Source: Brevundimonas sp.
Lineage (GTDB): Bacteria > Pseudomonadota > Alphaproteobacteria > Caulobacterales > Caulobacteraceae
Direction of reading: 5' to 3'
Assembly (NCBI RefSeq): GCF_003248455.1
Contig: NZ_QFNM01000004.1
Location: 1-64,000 of the forward strand
Length of the DNA stretch: 64,000 nt
Shown: positions 26,291-35,976 of the stretch, one piece after another
How positions within the stretch are numbered: position 1 is the first letter of the stretch
Layout of the letters: every line of letters starts with the position of its first letter
Made by a program: the position numbers and the translations under genes
The notes under the pieces: generated by a model
Database searches by the model: none
Seen by the model: only the letters and a program-made list of their open reading frames with translations
Told to the model about the DNA's origin: nothing

Positions 26291-27672
26291 GCCGCGACCT
26301 CCGCGCGCACATCCAGCTGGGCAGCGGAAAAGGCCGCCGTCTCGCCGACGAACAGCAGGGCCGGGCCGGTCAGACCGGCGCCGCGCACCAGGGCGCCCAG
26401 GCCGTCCAGCCGGCCGGTCACCACCCGTTCGTCGGGGCGGCTGCCGTTCTCGACCAGGGCCACGGGCGTCGCTGGCGAACGGCCCGCTTCGATCAGCCTG
26501 GCCGCCGTCTCCTCGGCGCGGTCCGCGCCCATATAGATGGCGAGGGTGTGGTTGGGCGCCGCCAGTCGAGTCCAGTCGGCCTCGACGCCCCCCGGCTTGG
26601 CCTGGGCCGTCACGAAGGTCACGGCCTGGGCGTGGTCGCGATGGGTCAACGGAACGCCCGCCGAGGCCGCGCAGGCCAAGGCCGCCGTCACGCCCGGCAC
26701 GACGAAGACCGGCACGCCCGCCGCCCGCATGGCCTCCAGCTCCTCGCCGCCGCGCCCGAAGACGAAGGGGTCGCCGCCCTTCAGCCGGACGACGCGATGA
26801 CCGGCCTTGACCTCGGCGACCATCAGGGCCTCGATCTGGTCCTGGGGCACGGAATGATCGCCGCGCGCCTTGCCGACATACAGGCGTTTGGCGTCGCGCC
26901 GCGCCCGCGCCAGCACGGCCTCGGGCACCAGCCGGTCGTGGATGACGACATCGGCGTCCTGCAGCACCCGCAGCGCCTTCAGCGTCAGCAGTTCGGGATC
27001 GCCCGGCCCGGCCCCGACGATATGGACCACGCCCTGTTCCGGCGCGGCCACGTTCAGCAGGCGCAACATCTCGCGGCGCGCCTCGGCCGTCCGACCCTCG
27101 GCCGCCAGGGTCGCCGCCGGGCCCCGGAAGGCCTTTTCCCAGAAGCGACGGCGGGCCATGAAATCGGGCACGCTGGCCTTGACCGTGTCGCGCAGTTCGC
27201 GCGCCAGCCGCGCCACATGGGCCAGACCGGCCGGCATAACGCCCTCGATGGCGGTGCGGATGTCGCGGGCCAAGATCGGGGCCGATCCGCCGGTCGCCAC
27301 GCCGATCACCACCTCGTCCCGGTCGATCAGGGCCGGGGTCTGGAAATCGCTCAGATGCGGCTTGTCGACCACATTGATCTGGGCGCCCGCCGCACGCGCC
27401 AAAGCGCCCAGCCGGGTCAATTCGTCCGCATCGTCCAGGGCCATGAAGACCAGGCGCGCGCCCGCCAGGTCGCCAGCCTCTGGCGAACGCAGAATCGGCT
27501 CCGGCGCCGCCAGAGGCGTTTCGATCTTGGGGGGCGCGCCGTCGGGGGCGAACCACACGACGTCGGCCGGCGTGTTCAGGAACAGTCGCAACTTCGCCAG
27601 GGCGGGTTCGCCGCCGCCGATGATGATGACCTTTGCGGCCTCCAGCGGGATGGAGGCGAGAAATACGCGCAT
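26287..27672 (-). CDS. cysG: Siroheme synthase CysG
   Basis: A 461-residue multifunctional enzyme. The N-terminal half is the precorrin-2 dehydrogenase/ferrochelatase (VIIIGGGEPALAKLRLFL, NAD-binding). The C-terminal half is the SAM-dependent uroporphyrinogen III methyltransferase (VHIVGAGPGDPELLTLKAL, then KGGDPFVFGRGGEE). It makes the siroheme cofactor of CysI. First gene of the cys operon and divergent from a LysR regulator 124 bp away. Confidence 0.93.
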   Translation of the reverse strand: MRVFLASIPLEAAKVIIIGGGEPALAKLRLFLNTPADVVWFAPDGAPPKIETPLAAPEPILRSPEAGDLAGARLVFMALDDADELTRLGALARAAGAQINVVDKPHLSDFQTPALIDRDEVVIGVATGGSAPILARDIRTAIEGVMPAGLAHVARLARELRDTVKASVPDFMARRRFWEKAFRGPAATLAAEGRTAEARREMLRLLNVAAPEQGVVHIVGAGPGDPELLTLKALRVLQDADVVIHDRLVPEAVLARARRDAKRLYVGKARGDHSVPQDQIEALMVAEVKAGHRVVRLKGGDPFVFGRGGEELEAMRAAGVPVFVVPGVTAALACAASAGVPLTHRDHAQAVTFVTAQAKPGGVEADWTRLAAPNHTLAIYMGADRAEETAARLIEAGRSPATPVALVENGSRPDERVVTGRLDGLGALVRGAGLTGPALLFVGETAAFSAAQLDVRAEVAA

Positions 27673-27796
27673 CGTCTTGCTTTCAGGGCCGTCGAAAGGG
27701 GAAGAAGGGACGACGGCAGGTCGGGAAGCATCGGCGCGATGATCCAGGGCCGCAAACCAGATTGCCTTTGTCTCGCTGATAGGTTTTCTAACGGCG

Positions 27797-28726
27797 ATGG
27801 CCCGTCCCCTGCTCCCGCTCAACGCCCTGCGCGCCTTCGAGGCCGCTGCGCGTCATCTGAACTTCTCGCGCGCCGCCGACGAGCTTGCGGTGACGCCGGG
27901 CGCCGTCAGCCAGCAGATCCGCCTGCTGGAGGACATCGTGGGCGGGCCGCTGTTCGTGCGCGAGGCGCGGGGCCTGCAACTGACCGATCTCGGCCGATCC
28001 TCCGTGCCCCTGCTGCGCGAGGGCTTCGAACGGCTGATGGACGCCTCGGCCCTGTTACGCGAGCCGCCGCGCCGGAAACAGGTGTCGATCAGCGTCGCGC
28101 CCGGCTTCGCCTCCAAGTGGCTGATGCCGCGCATGGACGACTTCCACACCGCCCATCCCGAGATCGAGCTGTGGATTTCCGCCGACATGGAGACGGCGGA
28201 CCTGTCGGAGGGCAAGATCGACCTGGCCGTCCGCTACGGTCCCGGCGACTATCCGGGCCTGACGGTGGACCGGCTGATGACCGAGACGGTGCTGCCGGTC
28301 TGCGCCCCGTCGCTGATGGACGGCGACAAGCCCATCCGCAAGCCCGCCGACCTGATCGGACACACCCTGCTTCACGACATGTCCAACGACGGCGACCCCA
28401 GCCGTCCCGACTGGGCCATGTGGCTGAAGGCGCGGGGGGTGCGCCATCCCGATCCGCGTCGGGGGTCGCGCTTCAACCAGTCCAGCCTGCTGATCGAGGC
28501 GGCGGCGTCCGGGCGCGGCGTGGCCCTGGCCAAACGCACCCTGGCCCAGGCGGACCTGGCGTCGGGGCGGCTGGTCGCCCCCTTCCCGGATGGGTCGGAG
28601 GCGGTCGGTTTCGCCTATTACGTCGTCCAGCCGCGCGACCGTCCACCCTCGCCCAGCGCCACCGCCTTCGTCGCCTGGCTGAAGAAGCAGGCCGTGGATC
28701 ACGACAACACCATGGGCCAACTCTAG
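27797..28726 (+). CDS. LysR-family transcriptional regulator (GcvA-like)
   Basis: A 309-residue regulator with a winged HTH at 1-65 (LRAFEAAARHLNFSRAADELAVTPGAVSQQIRLLE is the DNA-reading region) and a periplasmic-binding-like effector domain (about 90-300). The sequence is closest in style to GcvA-type regulators. Its divergent placement from cysG suggests control of sulfate assimilation genes, although the cysteine regulator of enterics (CysB) is a different subgroup. The effector is unknown. Confidence 0.8.
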   Translation: MARPLLPLNALRAFEAAARHLNFSRAADELAVTPGAVSQQIRLLEDIVGGPLFVREARGLQLTDLGRSSVPLLREGFERLMDASALLREPPRRKQVSISVAPGFASKWLMPRMDDFHTAHPEIELWISADMETADLSEGKIDLAVRYGPGDYPGLTVDRLMTETVLPVCAPSLMDGDKPIRKPADLIGHTLLHDMSNDGDPSRPDWAMWLKARGVRHPDPRRGSRFNQSSLLIEAAASGRGVALAKRTLAQADLASGRLVAPFPDGSEAVGFAYYVVQPRDRPPSPSATAFVAWLKKQAVDHDNTMGQL

Positions 28727-28743
28727 GAAATAAGGAGGCTGTC

Positions 28744-29478
28744 ATGGCCGATGGAAAACCGGCGCGCCTGGCCGTGCTGATCGACGCGGAAAACGCTTCG
28801 CCGCGCATCGCCGAGGCGCTGTTCACCGAAATCGCCACCCTGGGCGAGGCGTCGGCGCGGCGCGTCTACGGCGACTTCTCCAGCGCCCAGATCGCCGGCT
28901 GGACCAAGGTCCTGGCCCGCTGGGCCATCCAGCCCCAGCAGAATTTCGCCAACACCAAGGGCAAGAATTCGGGCGACATCGCCCTGGTGATCGACGCGAT
29001 GGACCTGCTGCATTCGGGCCGGTTCGACGGTTTCTGCCTGGTTTCTTCGGATTCGGACTTCACCCGGCTGGCGGCGCGCATCCGCGAGGAGGGCGTGGAC
29101 GTCTATGGCTTCGGCGAACAGAAGACGCCCGAAAGCTTCCGCCAGGCCTGCACCCGCTTCATCTACACCGAAAACCTGACCACCCAGGCCGAGCCGGATG
29201 GCGACGCCGGCAGGAAGACGTCCGCCGAACCGGGCCCGGCCAAGCGCAAGCCGTCCGAGGCGGCGCGGCTGATCGCCTCGGTCATCGCCGACATGGACGA
29301 GGACGGCGACGGCTGGGTTCCGGCCGGCGCCATTGGCAACCGGTTGCGCAACGCCTATCCCGACTTCGACCAGCGCACCTATGGCTACGCCAAGCTGTCG
29401 GACCTGATCCGGGCGACGGGACGATTCGAGGTCGAGACCACCGCCCCGGGCGGCATGCGGATTCGCGACCGGGCCTGA
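28744..29478 (+). CDS. NYN-domain ribonuclease-like protein with C-terminal OST-HTH/LOTUS domain
   Basis: A 244-residue protein. The N-terminal NYN (PIN-like) domain shows the acidic metal-binding set: D14 in VLIDAENAS, Asp residues in GDIALVIDAMD, and SSDSDFTRL. Residues about 170-240 form an OST-HTH/LOTUS RNA-binding domain (ASVIADMDEDGDGWVPAGAIGN...). An RNA-cleaving or RNA-binding role is inferred. A strong AAGGAGG ribosome binding site lies 6 bp before the ATG. Confidence 0.85.
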   Translation: MADGKPARLAVLIDAENASPRIAEALFTEIATLGEASARRVYGDFSSAQIAGWTKVLARWAIQPQQNFANTKGKNSGDIALVIDAMDLLHSGRFDGFCLVSSDSDFTRLAARIREEGVDVYGFGEQKTPESFRQACTRFIYTENLTTQAEPDGDAGRKTSAEPGPAKRKPSEAARLIASVIADMDEDGDGWVPAGAIGNRLRNAYPDFDQRTYGYAKLSDLIRATGRFEVETTAPGGMRIRDRA

Positions 29479-29488
29479 AAGGCGCCGG

Positions 29489-31399
29489 TCAGGCCCGCGC
29501 GGCGCGGCTGGCGGGAACGCCCAGCGCCTGGAGCGCGGTCGCGGCGATATGGTCGGCGTTCAGACCGGCCTGGGCGTACATGGCGGCCGGGGCGTCCTGG
29601 TCCTGGAACACGTCGGGCAGGTTCAGGGTGCGGATTTTCAGCCCCGCATCCAGCGCGCCCTTTTCCGCCAGCAGTTGCAGCACGAAGGCGCCGAAACCGC
29701 CCATGGCGCCCTCTTCCACCGTGATCAGGGCCTCGTGCCCGCGCGCCAGGCGCAGGATCAGGTCGGCGTCCAGCGGCTTGGCGAAGCGGGCGTCGGCGAC
29801 GGTGGCCGACACGCCCTTGGCGGCCAGCAGGTCCGCCGCCTTCAGCGATTCCTGCAACCGGGTGCCCAGCGACAGGATGGCGACGGAGGTTCCTTCGCGC
29901 ACGATCCGGCCCTTGCCGATTTCCAGCGGGGCGGCCAGTTCGGGGATGTCCACGCCCACGCCGTCGCCGCGCGGATAGCGGAAGGCGCTGGGGCGGTCGT
30001 CGATGGCCAGGGACGTCGAGATCATCGCCGCCAGTTCCGCCTCGTCCGAGGCGGCCATCAGCACCATGCCGGGCAGCGCCCCCATGAAGCCGATGTCGAA
30101 CGACCCGGCGTGGGTGGCGCCGTCCGCCCCCACCAGCCCGGCCCGGTCCATGGCGAAACGCACCGGCAGCGACTGGATCGCCACGTCGTGGACGACCTGG
30201 TCGTAACCGCGTTGCAGGAAGGTGGAATAGATGGCGCAGACCGGCTTCATCCCGTCCGCCGCCAGGCCGGCGGCGAAGGTTACGGCGTGCTGTTCGGCGA
30301 TGCCGACGTCATAGGTCCGCTCGGGGAAGGCCTGGCCGAACAGGTCCAGACCCGTACCCGACGGCATGGCGGCGGTGATAGCCACCACGGTCGGATCGAC
30401 CTTGGCGTGTTTGATCAGCTCGGTCCCGAACACCTTGGTGTAGCTGGGGGCGTTCGAGACGGCCTTGGCCTGCTTGCCCGAGACCACGTCGAACTTGACC
30501 ACCGCATGGAGCTTGTCGGCGCTGCTCTCGGCCGGGGCGTAGCCCTTGCCTTTTTGCGTCACGACATGGACCAGCACCGGCCGGTCCTCTATGGCGGCCG
30601 CCTTCTTCAGGATCGGCACCAGATTGTCCATGTCGTGTCCGTCGATGGGACCGACATAGTAGAAGCCCAGCTCTTCGAAGAAGGTGCCGCCCGTGACCAT
30701 GCCGCGCGCGTATTCCTCGGCCTTCTTGGCCGCCTGGCGGAAGGGGCGCGGCAGATGCTGGGCCACGGATTTTCCCAGCCGGCGCACGTTCCGATAGGCG
30801 CCGCCCGACACCAGCCCGGCCAGATAGGCGCTCATCCCGCCCACCGGCGGGGCGATGGACATGTCGTTGTCGTTCAGGATGACCATCAACTGGCCGCTGG
30901 TCGCTTCGGCGGCGTTGTTCATCGCCTCATAGGCCATGCCCGCCGACATCGACCCGTCTCCGATCACGGCCACGACGCGGTTCTTCTCGCCCTTCTGATC
31001 GCGCGCGGCGGCGAAGCCCAGGGCGGCGCTGATCGAGGTCGAGGCGTGAGCGGCGCCGAAGGGGTCGTATTCGCTCTCGGCGCGCTTGGTGAAGCCCGAC
31101 AGGCCGCCGCCCTGGCGCAGGGTGCGGATGCGGTCGCGCCGTCCGGTCAGTATCTTGTGCGGATAGCACTGATGCCCGACATCCCAGATCAGGATGTCCC
31201 TGGGCGTCTCGAACACATGGTGCAGGGCCGTGGTCAGTTCGACCACGCCCAGGCCCGCGCCCAGGTGTCCGCCCGTGACCGACACGGCGTCGATGGTTTC
31301 GGCCCGCACCTCGTCCGCCAGCTGCTTCAACTGGGCGATGTCGAAGCTCCGCATGTCGGCGGGGACCCTGACGGTGTCGAGTAGCGGAGTGTCGGGCAT
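29489..31399 (-). CDS. dxs: 1-deoxy-D-xylulose-5-phosphate synthase
   Basis: A 636-residue thiamine-diphosphate enzyme catalysing the first step of the MEP isoprenoid pathway (pyruvate plus glyceraldehyde-3-phosphate). Visible motifs: WDVGHQCYPHKILTGR, the ThDP-binding GDGSMSAGMAYEAMNN, and GIAEQHAVTFAAGLA with the catalytic Glu. It is clustered with ispA and xseB, a common proteobacterial arrangement. Confidence 0.96.
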   Translation of the reverse strand: MPDTPLLDTVRVPADMRSFDIAQLKQLADEVRAETIDAVSVTGGHLGAGLGVVELTTALHHVFETPRDILIWDVGHQCYPHKILTGRRDRIRTLRQGGGLSGFTKRAESEYDPFGAAHASTSISAALGFAAARDQKGEKNRVVAVIGDGSMSAGMAYEAMNNAAEATSGQLMVILNDNDMSIAPPVGGMSAYLAGLVSGGAYRNVRRLGKSVAQHLPRPFRQAAKKAEEYARGMVTGGTFFEELGFYYVGPIDGHDMDNLVPILKKAAAIEDRPVLVHVVTQKGKGYAPAESSADKLHAVVKFDVVSGKQAKAVSNAPSYTKVFGTELIKHAKVDPTVVAITAAMPSGTGLDLFGQAFPERTYDVGIAEQHAVTFAAGLAADGMKPVCAIYSTFLQRGYDQVVHDVAIQSLPVRFAMDRAGLVGADGATHAGSFDIGFMGALPGMVLMAASDEAELAAMISTSLAIDDRPSAFRYPRGDGVGVDIPELAAPLEIGKGRIVREGTSVAILSLGTRLQESLKAADLLAAKGVSATVADARFAKPLDADLILRLARGHEALITVEEGAMGGFGAFVLQLLAEKGALDAGLKIRTLNLPDVFQDQDAPAAMYAQAGLNADHIAATALQALGVPASRAARA

Positions 31400-31461
31400 T
31401 TAGGCGTAAGAACCTTGGAGAAGTCTGCGGATCAACCCGCAGGTCGGCCGGATGTTTCGTA

Positions 31462-32376
31462 TCAGGACCGGCGCTTTAGCACAAAGTCCACGCTGGCCCT
31501 GAGGATTTCCGCCTCTTCGCCGAACGGCTCCAGGTGGGAGCGGGCCTGCCGCGCCAGATGCGCGACCCTGTGCCGCGCCGCCTCCAGCCCCAGCAGGGTG
31601 ACGAAGTTGGTCTTGCCCAGCGCCGCATCCTTGCCGCCCGCCGCCTTGCCCATCTCCTCGGCCGAGCCTTCGGCGTCCAGCAGATCGTCGACGATCTGAT
31701 AGGCCAGGCCCACGTCGTGGGCGAAGCTGATCAGGGCGTGGCGATGCGGGGCCGAGGCGTCGGCGACGATCAGCGGAATCTCGAACGCATAGGCGAACAG
31801 GGCGCCGGTCTTCAGCCGCTGCATCCGCGCCACCCCGCCCAGGTCGTCGCGCACGCCCAGAAGGTCGATCATCTGGCCACCCGCCATGCCCCGCGCGCCC
31901 GACGCCAGCGACAGCCGCGCCGCCAGTTCGCAGCGCACGGCCGCGTCCTCGTGCGTGTCCTCGTGCAGGAGGATGTCGAAGGCGGCGGTCTGAAGCGCGT
32001 CGCCGGCCAGGACCGCCGTCGCCTCGTCATAGGCCCGGTGGACGGTCGGGCGGCCGCGCCGAACATCGTCGTCGTCCATGCACGGCAGATCGTCGTGAAC
32101 CAGGCTGTAGGCGTGGACGCATTCCAGGGCGCAGGCCGCGCGCAGCACCGAGCGTTCGTCGATGTCGAACAGCCGCGCCGCCTCCAGCGCGAAGAACGGC
32201 CGCAGCCGCTTGCCCGGCCCCAGGGCGGCGTAGCGCATGGCCTCGGTCAGCCGCGATTCCGGCCCCTCGGCGCGCGGCAGCAACTCGTCCAGCGCGACCG
32301 TGACCAGATCGGCGATCTCGCCCACGCGGTCGATCACCGCCTGTTCGGGCGAATTGGCGGCGATGACGCGGTTCAA
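31462..32376 (-). CDS. ispA: Polyprenyl (farnesyl/geranyl) diphosphate synthase
   Basis: A 304-residue trans-prenyltransferase with the first Asp-rich motif VHDDLPCMDDDDVRRGRPT and the second QIVDDLLDAEG, both intact. The insert-type first motif (DDxxxxD) is typical of bacterial FPP/GPP synthases. It starts at TTG; no better in-frame start was found. Feeds quinone, undecaprenol and hopanoid or carotenoid synthesis. Confidence 0.92.
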   Translation of the reverse strand: MNRVIAANSPEQAVIDRVGEIADLVTVALDELLPRAEGPESRLTEAMRYAALGPGKRLRPFFALEAARLFDIDERSVLRAACALECVHAYSLVHDDLPCMDDDDVRRGRPTVHRAYDEATAVLAGDALQTAAFDILLHEDTHEDAAVRCELAARLSLASGARGMAGGQMIDLLGVRDDLGGVARMQRLKTGALFAYAFEIPLIVADASAPHRHALISFAHDVGLAYQIVDDLLDAEGSAEEMGKAAGGKDAALGKTNFVTLLGLEAARHRVAHLARQARSHLEPFGEEAEILRASVDFVLKRRS

Positions 32377-32416
32377 GAGGACCGACCGCCCTTCGCCAAG
32401 CCGGGACGACGAAGGT

Positions 32417-32668
32417 TCATTCGAACGACGCCGCCTCGACGCCCCTGGCCTGGCCGTCGGGGCCGACCACGATCTTCTCGACGCGCAACTGGGCCGCCTT
32501 CAGCCGCGCCTCGCAATGCGCCTTCAGCCGCGCGCCCTCCTCGTAAAGGGCGATGGATTCCTCCAGCGGGGCCTGGCCGGATTCCAGGCGGGACACGATG
32601 GTCTCCAGGCGTTTCAGGGCGTCTTCGAAACTGAGGTCTGCGGGAATGGCGGGGGCGGCGTCGGTCAT
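32417..32668 (-). CDS. xseB: Exodeoxyribonuclease VII small subunit
   Basis: An 83-residue helical protein with the XseB core (SFEDALKRLETIVSRLESGQ and LEESIALYEEGARLKAHCE). It partners XseA, encoded elsewhere, to degrade single-stranded DNA. The ATG is chosen over an upstream in-frame start because the family begins a few residues before SFEDAL. Lies upstream of ispA and dxs. Confidence 0.93.
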   Translation of the reverse strand: MTDAAPAIPADLSFEDALKRLETIVSRLESGQAPLEESIALYEEGARLKAHCEARLKAAQLRVEKIVVGPDGQARGVEAASFE

Positions 32669-32716
32669 GACGCGGACCCTAGAGGGGGTCGCCGCCCGCT
32701 TCAACGCCCGAAGCGG

Positions 32717-33379
32717 TCATCGCTTCTCGTAGCGACGCTGGGACCAGTATTTGAAGCCCTGGTTCTGCACCAGTCTCCAGCCGTCGCCCTTCAGGGCGCG
32801 GCCGACCATATGGTTGAAGTAGCCGTGGGCGAAGACCAGCACGTCCTGGCCGCCTTCGGCCCGCGCGATCAGTTTTCGCGCCGCCTGCGCGGCGCGCGCC
32901 TCGGCCTGGGCGCGGGTCTCCTGGCCGTCGTGATGGTCGAAGGCGTGCCACCAGAAACGCGACACCACCCCCCACCATTTGGGCGACAGCCTGATCCATT
33001 CGGGAACCGGCGGCGGCGGCAGCGGCGCCTCGATGAACATGACGTCCGACATCACCTCGCGCCCGGCGGCGACGGCGGCGGCGGTCTCCTGGGCGCGCTG
33101 GCGGGTGGAAGCGTAGATGGCGCCCGCACCCTGGGCCGCCGCGATCAGTTCGGGGGGCGGGGTCTGGCCGGCCAGCAGGCCGCCGACCTCGTATCTGGCC
33201 CACCAATCGCCATACTGGCGCGCCGTGATCAGGCATTTGCGCGACAGGGCCGGCTCGCCGTGCCGCGTCAGGATGATGGCGCCGGGCCGGACGCCGGCCA
33301 TGGCGCCGACCGAAGGCGCGGCGGGAGACGAAGCCGCCGGCGGTTCGGTCGAATCGAGGGACAGTGCGGGGGCTGACAT
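32717..33379 (-). CDS. Histidine phosphatase superfamily protein
   Basis: A 220-residue protein with the phosphohistidine nucleophile motif LTRHGEP (RHG) and the second catalytic histidine in FAHGYFNHMVG. Arg residues of the phosphate pocket occur in STRQRAQETA. The first ~40 residues are Ala/Pro-rich and non-conserved. The substrate is unknown. It precedes xseB on the same strand. Confidence 0.82.
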   Translation of the reverse strand: MSAPALSLDSTEPPAASSPAAPSVGAMAGVRPGAIILTRHGEPALSRKCLITARQYGDWWARYEVGGLLAGQTPPPELIAAAQGAGAIYASTRQRAQETAAAVAAGREVMSDVMFIEAPLPPPPVPEWIRLSPKWWGVVSRFWWHAFDHHDGQETRAQAEARAAQAARKLIARAEGGQDVLVFAHGYFNHMVGRALKGDGWRLVQNQGFKYWSQRRYEKR

Positions 33380-33652
33380 GACAAGCGGACGGACCTTTGA
33401 TTTCAAGGCTTTATGCGTCCTCAGTCCTCCCCAAGCGCGGCGACGTGTGCGGCCGGCGAACGGCCCGATCCTTCAAGGTGGTAGCCCCCCTCGCGCGCGG
33501 ATACAACCTTGCCTGAACACCTCTGTCGCGCGGCGCGCACGACGGCGCGGGCGGCCTGTGCGAAATCCCGCCCCCCGGGCGACGGAAGCGCCTTGCGCCC
33601 GGCCGATCGCGAACCGATGTGCAGGGCGACCAGACATCCCCAGGAGAGCGCC

Positions 33653-34657
33653 ATGAAGGCTATCGGCACGACCGGCCCCCGTCCCGCGACCGACCCCGCC
33701 GCCCTGACGGCGTTCGATGCGCCCGAACCCGTTTTGCGGCCGCGCGACCTGCTGGTTCAGGTGGAGGCCGTCAGCCTGAACCCGGTCGACGCCAAGGTCC
33801 GCAACAGCCGCCAGCCCGAGGCGGGTGAGACCAGCATACTGGGCTATGACGCGGCCGGCACCGTGATCGGCGTCGGCGAAGAGGTCAGCCTGTTCAAGGT
33901 CGGGGACGAGGTCTTCTACGCCGGTCAGATCGACCGTCCCGGCTCCAACGCCGAACGGCAGGCGGTGGACGAACGGATCGTGGGACCGAAGCCGACGTCC
34001 CTGACCTTCCCCGAGGCCGCCGCCCTGCCCCTGACCGCCATCACGGCTTGGGAGTTGCTGTTCGACCGGATGAAGGCCGGGCGCGACGAAGACGAGACCC
34101 TTTTGGTGCTCGGCGGGGCCGGCGGCGTCGGCTCGGCCCTGATCCAGATCGCGCGGGCCGCCACCGGGCTTCGGGTCGTCGCCACGGCTTCGCGGCCCGA
34201 CACCCGCCAGTGGTGCCTGGACCTGGGCGCCCACGCCGTGATCGACCACTCCGGCCCGATCGATGAAGCGCTGAGCGCCGCCGGCGAGCGGCCGCCCCGC
34301 TACATCGCCGCCCTGACCCATACCCAGTCCCACTTCGAGGCCCTGGCCCGCGCCGTGGCGGCGCAAGGGGTGATCGGCGCCATCGACGACTTCAGGGGAC
34401 TGCCGATCGAGCTGCTGAAGCCCAAGGCCGCCGGCTTCGTCTGGGAGTTCATGTTCACCCGGCCGGTGCAGCATACGTCGGACATGATCAAGCAGCACGA
34501 ACTGCTGGCCGAGGTCTCGCGGCTGGTCGACGCGGGCGCGATGCGGAGCACCCTGACGGAAAACCTGGGACCGCTGTCGGTCGAGACCCTGCTGGAAGGC
34601 CATCGTCGGCTGGAGAGCGGGACGACCATCGGCAAGATCGTTCTGGACGGCTTCTGA
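33653..34657 (+). CDS. Zinc-type alcohol dehydrogenase-like / quinone oxidoreductase family protein
   Basis: A 334-residue medium-chain dehydrogenase. The N-terminal GroES-like fold includes VEAVSLNPVDAKVRN, and the Rossmann motif is LVLGGAGGVGSALIQIAR. Structural zinc cysteines are absent, as in the quinone-oxidoreductase/ZADH branch, so NADPH-dependent reduction of enones or quinones is likely. CAGGAGAG precedes the ATG. The 273 bp upstream hold no recognisable gene. Confidence 0.85.
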   Translation: MKAIGTTGPRPATDPAALTAFDAPEPVLRPRDLLVQVEAVSLNPVDAKVRNSRQPEAGETSILGYDAAGTVIGVGEEVSLFKVGDEVFYAGQIDRPGSNAERQAVDERIVGPKPTSLTFPEAAALPLTAITAWELLFDRMKAGRDEDETLLVLGGAGGVGSALIQIARAATGLRVVATASRPDTRQWCLDLGAHAVIDHSGPIDEALSAAGERPPRYIAALTHTQSHFEALARAVAAQGVIGAIDDFRGLPIELLKPKAAGFVWEFMFTRPVQHTSDMIKQHELLAEVSRLVDAGAMRSTLTENLGPLSVETLLEGHRRLESGTTIGKIVLDGF

Positions 34658-34679
34658 CCCCTCGCTCTAAGGGCGGATC

Positions 34680-35207
34680 ATGACCGCGCCCGTGATCCGC
34701 CCCGCCCACCCCGACGACGCCGCAGCCTTGGGCGCCTTGGGCCGCCAGACCTTCGTAGACACCTTCGTCACGGGGTTCGGCATTCCTTATCCGCAAGCCG
34801 ATTTGAACGCCTTTCTCGACGCCAGCTTCGACCTGGAGCCGACCCGGAGGAAGCTGGCCGAGCCGGGCTGCGCCTGGTGGGTGGCCGAACGCGACGGCGA
34901 ACTGATGGCCTTCGCCAACGCCGGCCCCAACGGCCTGCCCCATCCCGAAGCGCGGACCGGCGATCTGGAGTTGCGCCGTCTCTATGTGGCCAGGACCGCC
35001 CAGGGCCTGGGCCTGGGCACGGCGCTGCTGACCGTGGCGCTGGGCTGGATGCGGACGAACACCGCAGGCGCCCTGTGGATCGGCGTCTGGAGCGGCAACG
35101 CCAAGGCTCAGCGCCTTTACGCCGCCCACGGCTTCGAAAAGGTCGGTGAATACGACTATCCTGTCGGCGCCTGGCGCGACCGCGAGTTCATTCTGCGCAG
35201 AGGCTGA
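34680..35207 (+). CDS. GNAT family N-acetyltransferase
   Basis: A 175-residue acetyl-CoA-dependent acetyltransferase. The CoA-binding segment is RRLYVARTAQGLGLGTALL (Q/RxxGxG/A type), followed by NAKAQRLYAAHGFEKVGEY as the usual C-terminal motif. The substrate is not known. It lies 22 bp after the dehydrogenase gene and may be co-transcribed. Confidence 0.88.
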   Translation: MTAPVIRPAHPDDAAALGALGRQTFVDTFVTGFGIPYPQADLNAFLDASFDLEPTRRKLAEPGCAWWVAERDGELMAFANAGPNGLPHPEARTGDLELRRLYVARTAQGLGLGTALLTVALGWMRTNTAGALWIGVWSGNAKAQRLYAAHGFEKVGEYDYPVGAWRDREFILRRG

Positions 35208-35237
35208 ACCGATTGATCTTCCAGCCGCTAGGCCTGC

Positions 35238-35963
35238 ATGGGCGAGATTCGCATCGGCACGTCAGGTTGGGCCTACAAGGACTGGAACGGCCCCTTCTAT
35301 CCAGACGAGGTCAAGGCCAAGGATCGCCTGGCCCATATTTCACGCCGCTTCACGACGCTGGAGATCAACGCCAGCTTCTATCGCATGCCCACGGACAAGG
35401 CGGTGGCCGGATGGCGCGAACAGACGCCAGACGATTTTGTCTTCGCCTGGAAGGCTTCGCGTTACATCACCCATAACAAGAAACTGACCGACCCGGCCGA
35501 CAGCCTGGCCTATATGTTCCAACGGGCCGAGGGGCTGGACGGCAAGTTGGGACCGATCCTGTTTCAACTGCCGCCCAATCTGCGACGGAACGACCAACGG
35601 CTGACCGACTTCTTGAAGGCGCTGCCGCACAGGGGTCGCTTCGCTTTCGAGTTCCGCCATTCCAGTTGGCATGACCCCGCCGTGCTGGACCTTTTGCGCG
35701 ACCATGGCGTCGGCTTCTGCATCTCCGACCATCACGACGCGCCTTCGCCGTGGGCGGCCACTGCCGACTTCGTCTATCTGCGCGGGCATGGCCCCGGAGG
35801 GCGGTACCATAGCCGATATGGCGAGGCCGCCCTCAAGGACTGGGTCGATCACATTGGGCGCTGGCGCAAGGACCACGACGTTTTCGTCTACTTCGACAAC
35901 GACATCAAAAGCGCGGCGCCGGCCGACGCCCAGCAACTGATCGAAATGCTGTCGCCGACCTGA
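35238..35963 (+). CDS. DUF72 domain-containing protein
   Basis: A 241-residue TIM-barrel-like protein beginning IRIGTSGWAYKDWNGPFYP, the DUF72 hallmark, with FSWKAS-like FAWKASRYITHNKKL and FRHSSWHDPAVLDLL. Function of the family is unknown. It sits between the acetyltransferase and a VWA protein on the same strand. Confidence 0.88.
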   Translation: MGEIRIGTSGWAYKDWNGPFYPDEVKAKDRLAHISRRFTTLEINASFYRMPTDKAVAGWREQTPDDFVFAWKASRYITHNKKLTDPADSLAYMFQRAEGLDGKLGPILFQLPPNLRRNDQRLTDFLKALPHRGRFAFEFRHSSWHDPAVLDLLRDHGVGFCISDHHDAPSPWAATADFVYLRGHGPGGRYHSRYGEAALKDWVDHIGRWRKDHDVFVYFDNDIKSAAPADAQQLIEMLSPT

Positions 35964-35976
35964 TAGGGTCTGACCC

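Noticed and set aside
26548..29478. Giant frame joining the NYN protein to upstream sequence
   Set aside because: The upstream 730 codons are antisense to cysG or overlap the LysR gene in another frame. A strong Shine-Dalgarno before 28744 marks the true start.
31420..31445. Terminator hairpin between dxs and ispA (CTGCGG-N6-CCGCAG)
   Set aside because: The stem is short with no T-run, and the genes are probably co-transcribed through this gap.
33380..33652. Small minus-strand gene between the histidine phosphatase and the dehydrogenase
   Set aside because: The 82-codon frame is Arg/Ala-rich, lacks a ribosome binding site and overlaps the dehydrogenase start. No RNA structure was recognised either.
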